Source: Jiella pacifica
Lineage (GTDB): Bacteria > Pseudomonadota > Alphaproteobacteria > Rhizobiales > Rhizobiaceae
Direction of reading: 5' to 3'
DNA: 64,000 nucleotides
Assembly: GCF_010500815.1 (NCBI RefSeq)
Contig: NZ_JAAAMG010000017.1
Span: 56,700 to 120,699 of the forward strand
Positions 10,150-19,756 of this stretch are shown in pieces. A program made the position numbers and the translations under genes. Each line of letters begins with the position of its first letter. The first letter of the stretch is position 1. The notes under the pieces are model-generated. The model was not told the DNA's origin, ran no database searches, and saw only the letters and a list, made by a program, of their open reading frames with translations.

Positions 10150-10830
10150 TCAGCCGTCCTGCCACTCGGCGAAGACCTCAACGACGGCCGGAAAGTCGGC
10201 GAGCCGGTTGATCACCGTCTCGGCGCCTGCCTCGGTGAGCGCATCGGCATGGCCGGGATAGCTGTGCCCGGCGCCGGTGAAGCCGACGACGCGGCATCCG
10301 GCCGCCTTGGCGCCGGTGACGCCATGCACGGAATCCTCGATGACCACGGACTGCGGCCCCGCCACCTCGAACACCTTCAGGGCATGGAGGAAGACGTCCG
10401 GCGCGGGCTTTGCCCGGCCGACGTCGCCGGCACTGAAGACATGGGGACGGAAGAAATCCCACAGGCCGACGTGGTCGAGCTCGAGCTCGAGGCGGGCGGC
10501 GCTCGAATTGGAGCAGATGCAGCGCGGCAGTTCCAGCCGTTCCAGCATCTCCCGCGCCCCGACGATCTCCTCGGCCTCGCTGCCGAGCCGGCGGTCGATC
10601 TCCGCGTCGACGCGGTTCATGAAGGTCTCGGAGAAGCGGTGGCCGGTCTCCTCGCTGAGCCGATCGAGGATGGTCTTCCAGGTCAGACCGGCAAAGCGCG
10701 CCGCCGATTCCGCGGCATCGAGTTCGATGCCTTCCTCGCGCAGCATTTCGGACTGGACCTGCGCCGCAATGACCTCGGAATCGATGAGGACGCCGTCGCA
10801 GTCGAAGATGATGAGCTGTGGCTTCGCCAT
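10150..10830 (-). CDS. HAD-superfamily phosphatase (subfamily IA)
   Basis: 226 aa. Motif I is IIFDCDGVLIDSE (nucleophile Asp10, acid/base Asp12), motif II is the Ser/Asn of CICSNSS, motif III the Lys of GRAKPAPD, and motif IV is VIEDSVHGV. The helical cap between motifs I and II is of the C1 type found in phosphoglycolate phosphatase and beta-phosphoglucomutase-like enzymes. It probably hydrolyses a small phosphorylated metabolite; the substrate is open. Monocistronic, divergent from ccrM. Confidence 0.92.
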   Translation of the reverse strand: MAKPQLIIFDCDGVLIDSEVIAAQVQSEMLREEGIELDAAESAARFAGLTWKTILDRLSEETGHRFSETFMNRVDAEIDRRLGSEAEEIVGAREMLERLELPRCICSNSSAARLELELDHVGLWDFFRPHVFSAGDVGRAKPAPDVFLHALKVFEVAGPQSVVIEDSVHGVTGAKAAGCRVVGFTGAGHSYPGHADALTEAGAETVINRLADFPAVVEVFAEWQDG

Positions 10831-11041
10831 TGCGGCCCTTTCTGGGATCTTGGGCGGGGTGTCGTCGTCGGAAGGAGGAGAGACGCCCGGCCACGGGGCC
10901 CTAGCACGGCGGCGCGCGCCCGCAAACCGCTCCTCGCCGTGCAGCAGCCTTCTGCGGGCCGGGCCGGAACATTCTTCGCCGACTTTATCGATTGTTTACG
11001 CTGTTCGGTAACCATGCCCGATATCGACTGTTCCCGCGTAG

Positions 11042-12193
<1,152 letters not shown>

Positions 12194-12801
12194 CGTCGCG
12201 ACGGACGGGGGGCGGAATTCTCCGATCGGCGAGAGCGTCTCGACCTGTGGCGTGGAAGGCGGCATGCCGCTGCACGGCGGCGCTTGTGACAGCCCCGGGA
12301 GCCGAGGCGCCTCGTTCCGGCGGAGCATCACGACCTGAGGTCGGTCCGGAGGGAAGGTGATCGTTCGACAGACGCGAGATTTTGCTGGTGCCGTCCGGTG
12401 ACGAATTCAGTCGATGCCGACGGCATCGGCGATGGTCTGGAGGACGGGCGAAACACGGGCTCCCCGCGAAGCGACGAATCCGACGGCGGGACGCCCGGTC
12501 AAGTGACCCGAGAGACTTCAGGGGCTCACGGTCGACCGGCAGCCGGTTCGAGGCGCAAGAGAAGGGGCCGGAACTTCCCGAACGAAACCGCCTGCCATCG
12601 CAGGAGATCTGCATGGCCACCCGCGGCAACGATCTGAGGCGCGGAGGCCGTGTCCGGGTCGGCGAAATGAAGGATGCGCGGCGCTTCCGGCCGACGAATT
12701 GCCGGCGAGGCGATCCGCCGACAATCGATCAAAATCCATCCAAGGTCACGGTCGCCAATGTTCGTGCGGCGCCCGCGATCTTCTTGATAAAGGGGGTTGG
12801 C
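12194..12801. other. intergenic stretch, no gene recognised
   Basis: 608 bp between the convergent ccrM and cold-shock genes. Open frames exist on both strands, but they are Arg/Ser/Pro-rich, lack ribosome sites and look like GC-driven noise. No tRNA and no strong terminator was seen. Confidence 0.5.
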
Positions 12802-13014
12802 TCAGGCCGACTGCAGGTTCACGGCCTTCGGGCCCTTGCCGCGCTTGTCCGGCTCGGTGTCGAAAGAAACCTTCTGGTTCTCCTCCAGGCCCGGCAGGCC
12901 GGAGGCCTGGACGGCGGAGATATGCACGAAGATGTCGGCTCCGCCATTGTCGGGCTTGATGAAGCCGAAACCTTTTTCGGTATTGAAGAATTTGACCGTC
13001 CCGGTCTGTGCCAT
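12802..13014 (-). CDS. cold-shock domain protein
   Basis: 70 aa from the ATG at 13014, where the family's start ([10 protein letters not shown]) falls; the 18-residue upstream extension is not typical. RNP1 is KGFGFIKP and RNP2 is DIFVHISAV, the single-strand nucleic-acid binding faces of the OB fold. CspA-family proteins melt RNA structure and bind ssDNA or RNA. The 13,015-13,305 leader between it and the divergent peptidase gene may hold the long 5' UTR usual for csp genes. Confidence 0.95.
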   Translation of the reverse strand: MAQTGTVKFFNTEKGFGFIKPDNGGADIFVHISAVQASGLPGLEENQKVSFDTEPDKRGKGPKAVNLQSA

Positions 13015-13305
13015 TATCGGACTCCTTATCCCGGCATGTATGGGCGCCCTGAGGGCGGCGGCAGGCAAGTCTTGACGAGGATAGGAACCGATACATCGCG
13101 GGCCCGTGAGCCCACCCGGGAGAGGCGCTCCCGATACGCAATTCGTCCATTATCCGTGTTCGCGAATTTGCCCGAACAGCTCGAACAATGCTAGGTTCCC
13201 GGCGTCTTTGCAAGTGAAAGATTCCTGACGATCTGGGCGTCTCGTAGCGGCACAGCCTTACCGTCATTACTGTCCCACCCAACAACGTGTGGAATACGTT
13301 CGACC

Positions 13306-13962
13306 ATGTCTATTCTCGTCGTCGGCTTCGCGGCCTTCCCGGGGGTGAGCCGGAACCCGTCCCAGGATCTCGTCGAAAGCCTCGCTCGCCGTGTGCCGTC
13401 CGAGGTGGCGACGCTGGTCCTCGACGTTTCCTGGGAGGCGAGCTGGCCTCGGCTGGAGGCCGAGATCAGGCGGCGGGGCGCGCGGACGGTCCTGATGTTC
13501 GGGGCGCATCTGCGGGCCGAACGCTTTCGGGTGGAACTCGTCGCCCGCAATCGCCGCGAGCTCGGCCGCGCTGACGCGTTCGGCGGATTTCCCGCCGGAC
13601 CGTCGGTCGGCGACGGGCCGGAGCGGCTGCCCTGCCGGCTCGACTGGGCGCATGTCGCGCGGGCGCTGCGCGAGGCCGGCGTCGATTTCGAATGGTCGAC
13701 GAATGCCGGCAGCTATCTGTGCAACGACACGCTCTACCGGCTGGCGCTCGCGGCGGATGCGATCGGGGTCGAGCGGTTCGGCTTCTTCCACCTGCCGTCG
13801 AGCGACGAGGGCATCGAGGCGCTTCTCGCCCATCCGCCCCTGCCCGATGTGTTTTTGAGCCTGCCCATGGAGAGGATCGAGGCGGCGGGCCTGGCGCTCA
13901 TCGAGATGGCGGCGACCTCGTCGGGGGCGCGGCCCGGCGAAATGATACCGCCAAGAGAGTGA
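13306..13962 (+). CDS. pyroglutamyl-peptidase I-like cysteine peptidase (C15)
   Basis: 218 aa. The fold signature is ILVVGFAAFPG at the N-terminus, the FGAHLRAERFRVE region corresponding to the catalytic-Glu segment, and STNAGSYLCNDTLYR, which matches the nucleophile-Cys region (NAG-x-YLCN) of C15 peptidases. GFFHLP supplies the expected His. The family removes N-terminal pyroglutamate from peptides. The early segment is divergent from classical Pcp, so the exact specificity is less sure than the family. Confidence 0.85.
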   Translation: MSILVVGFAAFPGVSRNPSQDLVESLARRVPSEVATLVLDVSWEASWPRLEAEIRRRGARTVLMFGAHLRAERFRVELVARNRRELGRADAFGGFPAGPSVGDGPERLPCRLDWAHVARALREAGVDFEWSTNAGSYLCNDTLYRLALAADAIGVERFGFFHLPSSDEGIEALLAHPPLPDVFLSLPMERIEAAGLALIEMAATSSGARPGEMIPPRE

Positions 13963-14119
13963 TGCGGTCCGCCGGTCTCTTCATGCTCGCCAGAGGCTCG
14001 CGTGCCGCCCGGGCGAACGGGTATGGATGCCGAGCGGCATTGCAAATCACTTTCGGGACCGCAATGTCTGCGACCAGCGGGCGCGTCTGCGCCCTGGCCC
14101 GTCGCCAAGAGGATTGGAC

Positions 14120-14956
14120 ATGACCACGACCGGATTCGACGAGGAGGCGCTCGACGCCTCCTATCGCAAGGCGCTGGCCGCCGAGAAGGCGGGCCGGACC
14201 GATGCGGCCGCGAAGGGCTATCGCGCCTGCCTGGAGATCGATCCCGACGACCATGTCGGGGCTCGGCTGCGGCTGGCCGCGCTCGGGGCCGGCGAGGCAC
14301 CGGCCTCGGCCGGCGAGGCCTATGTGACGACGCTGTTCGACCAGCAGGCCGATACGTTCGAGGACATTCTGGTGCGCCAGCTCGGCTACGGCGTGCCGGG
14401 CCTTATCGCAGACGCCCTGTCGCGGCTCGGTTTCGAGCATTTCGACCGGGCGCTCGATCTCGGCTGCGGCACCGGGCTCGTCGGGGCCGCACTCGACGGC
14501 CGGGTCGACGAAATGCTCGGCGTCGATCTGTCGGAGAACATGGTCGAGATCGCCTTCGACGGCGGCGCCTACGATCATCTCTATATCGGCGAGGCGCTGG
14601 CGTTTCTCGAGGAATTCGAGGAGTCCGAGCCCTTCGACCTGATCGCAGCCGCCGACGTCCTGCCCTATCTCGGCGATCTCTCGCCGCTGTTCGCCCGCGT
14701 CGCCGCGCGGCTTTCGTCGCGGGGGCTGTTCGTCGCCTCCACCGAGGCCCTTGTCGATGCGGCGAGCGATGGGGCTGGGGCCGAAAGCGGCTTTGCCGTC
14801 GGCCGTGATCATCGCTTCCATCACGGCGAGGCCTATGTGCGGGCGGCTCTCGAAGCGGCAGGATTCACGATCCTCGCCTTCGAGCCGATCACCGTGCGCA
14901 TGCAGGAGGGGCAACCGGCGCCCGGCCATCTCCTCGTCGCGCGCCGGCTTGGCTGA
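14120..14956 (+). CDS. SAM-dependent methyltransferase with N-terminal TPR-like segment
   Basis: 278 aa from the ATG at 14120, preceded by AAGAGGA. Residues 8-45 form a TPR-like helical pair (ALAAEKAGRTDAAAKGYRA). A class I methyltransferase core follows: LDLGCGTGLVG is the AdoMet-binding loop (about 114-124), then LGVDLSENMV and LIAAADVLPYLGDL. Such TPR-methyltransferases are annotated as TPR repeat methyltransferases with no agreed substrate. The upstream 160 bp up to the peptidase gene hold no gene. Confidence 0.88.
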   Translation: MTTTGFDEEALDASYRKALAAEKAGRTDAAAKGYRACLEIDPDDHVGARLRLAALGAGEAPASAGEAYVTTLFDQQADTFEDILVRQLGYGVPGLIADALSRLGFEHFDRALDLGCGTGLVGAALDGRVDEMLGVDLSENMVEIAFDGGAYDHLYIGEALAFLEEFEESEPFDLIAAADVLPYLGDLSPLFARVAARLSSRGLFVASTEALVDAASDGAGAESGFAVGRDHRFHHGEAYVRAALEAAGFTILAFEPITVRMQEGQPAPGHLLVARRLG

Positions 14957-15196
14957 GGGTCGGGCGATGGCGTTTGTGGCGTGATCTCAGCATCTCACGC
15001 CGGTCGCGGCGGCGCATGCCGCTCAAACGTTCGACCGGGCACCCGACTGGAAAAGTGGGCAGATGCCAGAGCCTCGCCGACATGTCGCTTGCTTGCGGCG
15101 CGCACGAGAGGCGAGCGCATCAGCGCCCATGCCTGCATGGTGCCGGCGGCTGGAGAAAAGGCCGCCGGAGATCGACCGCCTCGATGTCACGCTGAG

Positions 15197-15430
15197 TCAG
15201 AGATCGGTTTCGACGAAGACTTCGGCGCCTGTCTCCGCTGCATCGCGAGGCAGGAATCGGGCAAAACCATGGCCTTCGTCATCGAGAGCCTGGCGCAAGC
15301 AGTCTAGGGCGTCGTTATTGGCGCGCAGCCGCTGCAGAAATGCTTCGTCTTCAAAGAGTTCCGGCGCATCGACCCAGGACAGTCCGGTCCCTGTCGCCTG
15401 CCGGTTTTCGCTTTCTTGCTGCGATGCCAC
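15197..15430 (-). CDS. small acidic protein of unknown function
   Basis: 77 aa starting at a GTG (15430). A strong ribosome site, AGGAGGG, lies 6 nt upstream of that GTG, which is the main evidence that the frame is translated. The product is soluble and rich in Asp/Glu (WVDAPELFEDEAFLQRL). No domain is recognised. It stands alone between the methyltransferase and tRNA-Leu. Confidence 0.65.
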   Translation of the reverse strand: MASQQESENRQATGTGLSWVDAPELFEDEAFLQRLRANNDALDCLRQALDDEGHGFARFLPRDAAETGAEVFVETDL

Positions 15431-15768
15431 GGCGATCCCTCCTGTCGGAAATCATCGAATCCGGCACTTCCAAGGCATGGGGAGACCATAGCCGATTTTT
15501 TGGCTCTTGCTAAGCGCTTTTCTTCGCGATGTTGCACGCTCTCAACAAAACTTGAGTGCCGGGGCTACAACCAGCGACGGATCCCGATCCGAGGTCAAGG
15601 AGCTTGGCGCGCCACCTGCGGCGTCGCATGATGCGCCGTCTTCGAGCCTTCGACGCGTGGGCGGGCGGGCGATTGCCTTGGAGCGTGAGAAAGCGTTAAG
15701 GCAGGAGCGCGCCGTCGCGAAAGCGGGACCCGAAACGACCGCGGGGGCGCGATCGAGGAGACGAACGG
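15431..15768. other. intergenic leader of tRNA-Leu
   Basis: 338 bp between the small acidic gene and the tRNA. It must contain the tRNA promoter, but no convincing -35/-10 pair could be singled out. No coding sequence is supported. Confidence 0.45.
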
Positions 15769-16092
15769 GCGGACGTGGCGAAATCGGTAGACGCAGCAGA
15801 CTTTTGACGATTTGGAGTGCCCGCGGGGAAATCCGCGGCGTAGAACCGCTCAAAGTCGGGGAACGCTAACGGGCGGAAATGCCCCAGGCCAATCCCGAGC
15901 CAAGCCCTCGATCCGAATTTTCGCGTTCGAGGGAAGGTGTAGAGACTGGACGGGCGGCGCCTAACGCCTTCGGGCCATGGCGAAGGGACAGTCCAGACCA
16001 CGAACGCCGACAAGGCGGCGGCGAAAGCCGAAGTGGTACGAAAATCTGCTTCTCGACAGAGAGTACGGGTTCAAGTCCCGTCGTCCGCACCA
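15769..16092 (+). tRNA. tRNA-Leu(UAA), interrupted by a group I intron
   Basis: Exon 1 is 15769-15803 and exon 2 is 16041-16092, with CCA encoded at 16090-16092. The acceptor stem GCGGACG (15769-15775) pairs with CGTCCGC (16082-16088). Joining the exons gives the anticodon arm GCAGA-CTTAAAA-TCTGC, i.e. anticodon UAA, with the intron between U34 and A35. A long variable arm (CTTCTCGACAGAGAG) and the T-loop GGTTCAAGTCC fit a class II leucine tRNA. The gene cannot give a functional tRNA unless the intron is removed. A serine recombinase and its island begin at its 3' end. Confidence 0.96.
15804..16040 (+). ncRNA. group I self-splicing intron (trnL / IC3 type), 237 nt
   Basis: The intron sits between U34 and A35 of the anticodon, the position of the cyanobacterial and plastid trnL(UAA) intron, and ends in the required G (16040). 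P1 can form between exon ACUU (15800-15803) and intron GAGU (15815-15818), with a U-G wobble at the splice site. The core motifs CAATCCCGAGCCAAGCCC (15890-15907) and GGTGTAGAGACTGG (15936-15949) closely resemble the P/Q and R elements of trnL introns. P7 forms from GACTG (15944-15948) and CAGTC (15989-15993). No homing endonuclease is encoded. Self-splicing is inferred from family knowledge. Confidence 0.94.
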
Positions 16093-17612
16093 TTTCCCAA
16101 AAGCGGAGTGCAAAACCCCTCTAACACCTTGAATGGCAAGGTGGTTTTGGGGGTTCTAGGCCCCGTATTTCGGTCGTATTCGAGGCGGTCTGCAAAGGCC
16201 AGTCTGAGGACCGTTCGCTGCAGTGTGATATTGCCGCTTTCCCAGAGTTTCCAAGGGTTTGACAGGAACCTGAGGGAGAGTTCTAGCAAATTTTCCAGTC
16301 TGCCGTCCTCCGGCACAAAACTCGCCACCTGTTCGCGCAGTCTGAGCTTATCGCGTTCCAGCTCGCTGATCTTGTCTTCATAGGTTCTGATGACCGTAGG
16401 GTTGGTTGCATCGACGACGCGGCCGAGAAGCCCTTCGATCCGCTTTTCGATGCCGCGTAGTTGCTCCTTGCCGGACTTCACCATGTCAACGGCCATCGCC
16501 GCGCGCTGCGCCCAGGTGTCGCGGAACATTCGAGTCGCGAGCTCAAACATCTTCTCGCTCGGCTGAAGGGTCCGGACAATCTGTCCGACCTCGCCTTCGA
16601 GTTTGTCGCGCGCAACCGATTTGCCGTAGCTGGAGCATCCCTTCGTCTGGCAGAGATAATAGGGATAGTGTCTGGTCCTGCCCTTCGACCACGAACTGCG
16701 GAACGGCACGCCGCAGTCGCCGCAAACAACGAAGCCCCGCAGAACGAAGTCATCGCCGATATCTTTGCGGATCGGCAGCTTCGAGATGCCTGTCCGGCGC
16801 TCCTGCACCTTGTCGAAGGTCTCGATCGAGATCAGCGGCTCGTGTTGGCCTTTGAGCCAGTTGAGGCCATAGGTCTCGCTACAGATGTAGCCGGTGTAGA
16901 GCGACTGCCCGAGAATCTCGCCGACGCGCTGGAACGTGATATGGCCCGCCTTACTCCGGGGGAAGTCCGGGAAGCTTTCGAAGAAGCGCTTCACCTCGCC
17001 CTGCGACTGGAAGCGGCCGGCGGCATAGCCCTCAAAGGCCTCGCGCACGATGCCGGCAAGCGGCTCGTGCGGGACGAGCACTTTTCCTTGCCCTTTGATG
17101 GTCCGGTAGGCGTATCCGACCGGCGCCATGTGGACCCAAAAGCCGTTCTCCATCCGGGCGCGCATCTTTTGCGCCACCTGCCGGCCGTTCTGTTTGCGCT
17201 CCAGCGCGCCTTGCGCAGCAAGGATCGTCTCGATGAACTCGCCTTCCGGCGTGTCGTCGATCTTGAAGTTGAGGCATTCGATCGTCGCCTTGCGCTGGCG
17301 AAACGCATCGCGCAGATCAAAGTGGAAGCGCGTATCACGGGCGAAGCGCTTGAGATCGTCGAAGATGACAACGAAGCGCTCATTAGGCTGGGCATCGAGG
17401 AAGGCCAGAAGCGCCTTCATGCCGGGGCGCTTCATGAAGTCGCCGCCACCACTGATCGTGTCGGGGAAGACGGCAACCACGTCGTAGCCCTTGAGCGCGG
17501 CATATTGGCGGCAACGCGTCTCCTGGCTTTCGAGGCCGTGGCCTTCGTCCTTCTGCCCTTTCGAGGACACCCGGCAATAAATAACCGATTGTAATCTCTG
17601 ATCCTTAGTCAT
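16071..17612 (-). CDS. large serine recombinase (site-specific integrase)
   Basis: 513 aa from the ATG at 17612, which has GGAGG 5 nt upstream. The resolvase domain carries the nucleophile Ser in VIYCRVSSKGQ, then the R-D segment FDDLKRFARD. A recombinase domain (about 160-260) and a zinc ribbon (VVCGDCGVPF ... LCQTKGC) follow, then a coiled coil near 390-440. This is the large serine integrase layout, able to integrate and excise DNA. Its last seven codons and stop (16071-16092) lie inside the 3' end of tRNA-Leu, so the coding frame crosses the island-tRNA junction. It overlaps the upstream gene by 8 bp. Confidence 0.93.
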   Translation of the reverse strand: MTKDQRLQSVIYCRVSSKGQKDEGHGLESQETRCRQYAALKGYDVVAVFPDTISGGGDFMKRPGMKALLAFLDAQPNERFVVIFDDLKRFARDTRFHFDLRDAFRQRKATIECLNFKIDDTPEGEFIETILAAQGALERKQNGRQVAQKMRARMENGFWVHMAPVGYAYRTIKGQGKVLVPHEPLAGIVREAFEGYAAGRFQSQGEVKRFFESFPDFPRSKAGHITFQRVGEILGQSLYTGYICSETYGLNWLKGQHEPLISIETFDKVQERRTGISKLPIRKDIGDDFVLRGFVVCGDCGVPFRSSWSKGRTRHYPYYLCQTKGCSSYGKSVARDKLEGEVGQIVRTLQPSEKMFELATRMFRDTWAQRAAMAVDMVKSGKEQLRGIEKRIEGLLGRVVDATNPTVIRTYEDKISELERDKLRLREQVASFVPEDGRLENLLELSLRFLSNPWKLWESGNITLQRTVLRLAFADRLEYDRNTGPRTPKTTLPFKVLEGFCTPLLGNGADDGT

Positions 17613-17943
17613 GCGCACCTCCGGCGTCCAGCCTATCAGATTCGCGCACCACCTCGGCGATGATCTGCGGGAGAGCGTCGCCATCACCATCCGCGCCATG
17701 CTGCAGCGGATTGAGGCGAAAGCCGAGATCGACGAAGCCGAGGATGATCGAGAACAGGCTCTCGATCAGGGCCTGCTTCTCCTCGTCCGACGCATCCGAC
17801 TCGTCGAGATAGGCAGCGTAGAGCTGCCAGTCGATCGTGAGGGAAGGCTGTGCATGAGGCGGGGCCGCCTGTGCTGCCAACAGCTCTAGCGGCAGGCTTG
17901 GCTGGATCGTTGCCGTCTCTGGCTGTTTGGGTGGGTGGTTCAT
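17605..17943 (-). CDS. hypothetical protein upstream of the recombinase
   Basis: 112 aa from the ATG at 17943, which has AAGGAG upstream; an in-frame extension to 18009 lacks such a site. The N-terminal half is Pro/Gln/Ala-rich, and the C-terminal half is a predicted helical domain (EEKQALIESLFSIILGFVDLGF). Its stop overlaps the recombinase start by 8 bp, which indicates translational coupling. It may be a recombinase partner such as a directionality factor or antirepressor, but nothing in the sequence proves this. Confidence 0.75.
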   Translation of the reverse strand: MNHPPKQPETATIQPSLPLELLAAQAAPPHAQPSLTIDWQLYAAYLDESDASDEEKQALIESLFSIILGFVDLGFRLNPLQHGADGDGDALPQIIAEVVRESDRLDAGGAHD

Positions 17944-18007
17944 CGGCGGCGCTCCTTCTCTTTCTCGTGTCTCTAGCCTCCTGCGTTCATAAGAACATAA
18001 CAGGAAC

Positions 18008-18037
18008 ACTGTAGACGCAATTATTTCGCAAAGTCAA
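18008..18037 (-). promoter_or_regulatory. sigma-70-like promoter for the recombinase operon
   Basis: On the minus strand TTGACT (18037-18032) and TACAGT (18013-18008) are separated by 18 bp in an AT-rich patch. Just downstream, GTTC/GAAC half-sites (17987-18006) form a partly symmetric motif that could be an operator. Confidence 0.55.
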
Positions 18038-18082
18038 GGATTACTTTCCTATAAGATCGGAATACATCGTAGGCTGGCGCTC

Positions 18083-18685
18083 TCACAGCGTCGGCGTAAT
18101 GTGATGTTTCTCGAATGCTTCCGCTTTTCGGGCGCCACGCTCGGCTTCACGCACCGGCCGGTGATAAGCTTCTTCGACGCGTTTGCAGTACTCGTAGAGA
18201 TCCATGCCTTCGGCCTCCTGGAAGGTCTCCTTCATGAGCGCCTTGGCAGTCTGTTCAGTGATGCCGAGCTTTTGCGAAAGCTCCAGCCCTGCCTCGTCAT
18301 AGGCCCGGTAGAACGGCATCGTCAGCCCGTCCTTGATGCGATCCGGGATCGAGCGGGCCATGAGGTGGATGTCTTCACTCGGCGTGCGTTCGATTTCGGC
18401 GTCGCGCTCTTTGAGACCTTCGCGCATGGCGTTCATAGTCTGGCCGTTCAGCGCCTTGAACATGTCGCGGATAACCGTCTCGGCCTGCACGGCGTCGAAA
18501 CGCTCCGAGCGGGCGAAGGCGTGCGCGTAATCGGTCAGCGCCTCGCGGAAGGAACCGGTCTTCTCGATCCGGCGCTTGACGATCCCGCAGATCATCTGCG
18601 CCTCGTCGAACTGGCTGCCGGTGAGGTTCCGCCCGGTGAAGCTTTCCCGCGCGGCGGCGATGCGGGCGTCGTCATCCTGTGCCAT
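18083..18685 (-). CDS. hypothetical protein of the mobilization region
   Basis: 200 aa, start ATG 18685 with AAGGA upstream. Soluble, helical and charged, with no motif I recognise; the C-terminal tail is KHHITPTL. It lies 26 bp downstream of the next gene on the same strand (18712-19212). The pair sits between the coupling-protein region and the recombinase, so a role in DNA processing or transfer is a guess from position only. Confidence 0.75.
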   Translation of the reverse strand: MAQDDDARIAAARESFTGRNLTGSQFDEAQMICGIVKRRIEKTGSFREALTDYAHAFARSERFDAVQAETVIRDMFKALNGQTMNAMREGLKERDAEIERTPSEDIHLMARSIPDRIKDGLTMPFYRAYDEAGLELSQKLGITEQTAKALMKETFQEAEGMDLYEYCKRVEEAYHRPVREAERGARKAEAFEKHHITPTL

Positions 18686-18711
18686 GGTCCTGATCCTTTC
18701 CGGTGTCAGCG

Positions 18712-19212
18712 TTAATCGAAGGATGGATTGATGCGGCGATCGCGGCCCGACCGACGATCTGTGGCGCGCCCGAACTCTTTCCTGGCCGCGCCGTCGAGCG
18801 CGCGCCGTTCGGTGGCTTCGCTCAGCAGGGTTTCGATCGCACGAACTTCCCTTTCATTGATCCCGGCGATGGTGGCGTCGTGATCGGCCTGGACGCGCCG
18901 ATGTGCTTCCCGGTCGATCGCGTCCTTCCTAAAATTGTCCGTGCCGAAGGGCGGGCGGATATCGAACGTGCGGCTGGTCTTCTCGGCAAGGATATCGAGC
19001 CGCGCCTGTTCGACGCGCGTGCCGTACTCCTGACGATACCCTTGGTCCGCCGCCTCGCGGGCGCGATTGTGGCGCTCTTCGATGTCCTGAAGCGTCTTCC
19101 AGTCGTGGGATGTCTTGAGGACTTTTGCTTCGTGGCGGCGGATCGCCAGATCGAAGGTCTTGCCGAGTTCGCTTCTCAGATCGGAGCTCAAGGAAGCTCT
19201 CCTTCTCGTCAT
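18712..19212 (-). CDS. hypothetical charged helical protein
   Basis: 166 aa from the ATG at 19212; the TTG three bases earlier is less likely. The composition is Arg/Glu/Ala-rich with long amphipathic helices (about 20-70 and 95-140), suggesting a coiled coil. The C-terminus is basic (RATDRRSGRDRRINPSFD). Divergent from the small gene at 19254 with a 41-bp gap. Function unknown. Confidence 0.72.
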   Translation of the reverse strand: MTRRRASLSSDLRSELGKTFDLAIRRHEAKVLKTSHDWKTLQDIEERHNRAREAADQGYRQEYGTRVEQARLDILAEKTSRTFDIRPPFGTDNFRKDAIDREAHRRVQADHDATIAGINEREVRAIETLLSEATERRALDGAARKEFGRATDRRSGRDRRINPSFD

Positions 19213-19253
19213 CAAATTTGCGTTGGAATCCGGCAGTTTGGTACGCTTGGGAC

Positions 19254-19505
19254 ATGCCGGATTTTGAACATGTCGAGGACGTCATCGAATGGCTTCAGCC
19301 GATGGGCTATGCCGCCTTTTGGGAGGAGACACGGCCCTATCGGCTCACCTTGCAGGACCGCGCATCATGCGATGCGCAGATCGCGCGGGGAGACGTACCC
19401 GAGGCGCTGGTACTGCGTGGGCTGAAAACGCTCGCCCGCGTCGAGCTGACCCGCAAACTCGGGCTGGAGCGCCGTATCTGGCATCCGCCCGGCGCGCCTC
19501 ACTGA
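19254..19505 (+). CDS. small hypothetical protein
   Basis: 83 aa. A compact, soluble, Trp-containing sequence (MPDFEHVEDVIEWLQPMGY). This is the only + strand gene among the transfer genes, and its 3' end overlaps the end of the small membrane-protein gene (19499-19756) by 7 bp. No clear Shine-Dalgarno was found. Protein-like composition is the main evidence, and the function is unknown. Confidence 0.55.
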   Translation: MPDFEHVEDVIEWLQPMGYAAFWEETRPYRLTLQDRASCDAQIARGDVPEALVLRGLKTLARVELTRKLGLERRIWHPPGAPH

Positions 19506-19756
19506 CCCGCTCCGTTTTTGAGGAAGCGAACCCATCCGCATTTGGCGCTCTCGGCCGGGACGGTGATGGCGCCATAGGGACCGACGAAGGTGCAGGTCAG
19601 ATAGTGCCTTGCCACGCTCAGATCGTGCGGATGGCCGTTGTCCCGGTAGCTGTATTGGAAGATGACGTGCGGCAGGCCCCAGCCGGCATAGATGCTGAGG
19701 GCCGCCGCTGGCGCGGCGACCCACAGGATGAGCGAGAGATAGCGAAGGACGATTAT
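19499..19756 (-). CDS. small single-pass membrane protein with a non-canonical start
   Basis: Immediately downstream of the coupling-protein gene, a frame with no stop encodes about 85 residues. It has an N-terminal hydrophobic helix (VLRYLSLILWVAAPAAALSI), then a soluble part with two Cys (LTCTFVGP, SAKCGW) and a QYSYRDNGHPHD segment. The frame has no ATG, GTG or TTG near its start. A good GGAGG lies 7 nt before an ATA codon (19756-19754) that overlaps the TAA of the upstream gene. I read this as a real gene with an unusual (AUA) start or coupled reinitiation; automated callers would probably miss it. Confidence 0.6.
   Translation of the reverse strand: MIVLRYLSLILWVAAPAAALSIYAGWGLPHVIFQYSYRDNGHPHDLSVARHYLTCTFVGPYGAITVPAESAKCGWVRFLKNGAGQ

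Noticed and set aside
10990..11018. Possible CtrA-binding site before ccrM (TTTAC ... GGTAACCAT)
   Set aside because: The half-sites deviate from TTAA and the spacing is 8-9 rather than 7, so it is too weak to annotate. No GANTC site is near the start.
12382..13194. 270-codon + strand frame across the cold-shock gene
   Set aside because: It lies antisense to a clear cold-shock protein and in a gap with no ribosome site.
16127..16146. CACCTTG/CAAGGTG hairpin just after tRNA-Leu as its terminator
   Set aside because: It lies within the recombinase coding sequence and has only a short T-run, so a terminator role is not supported.
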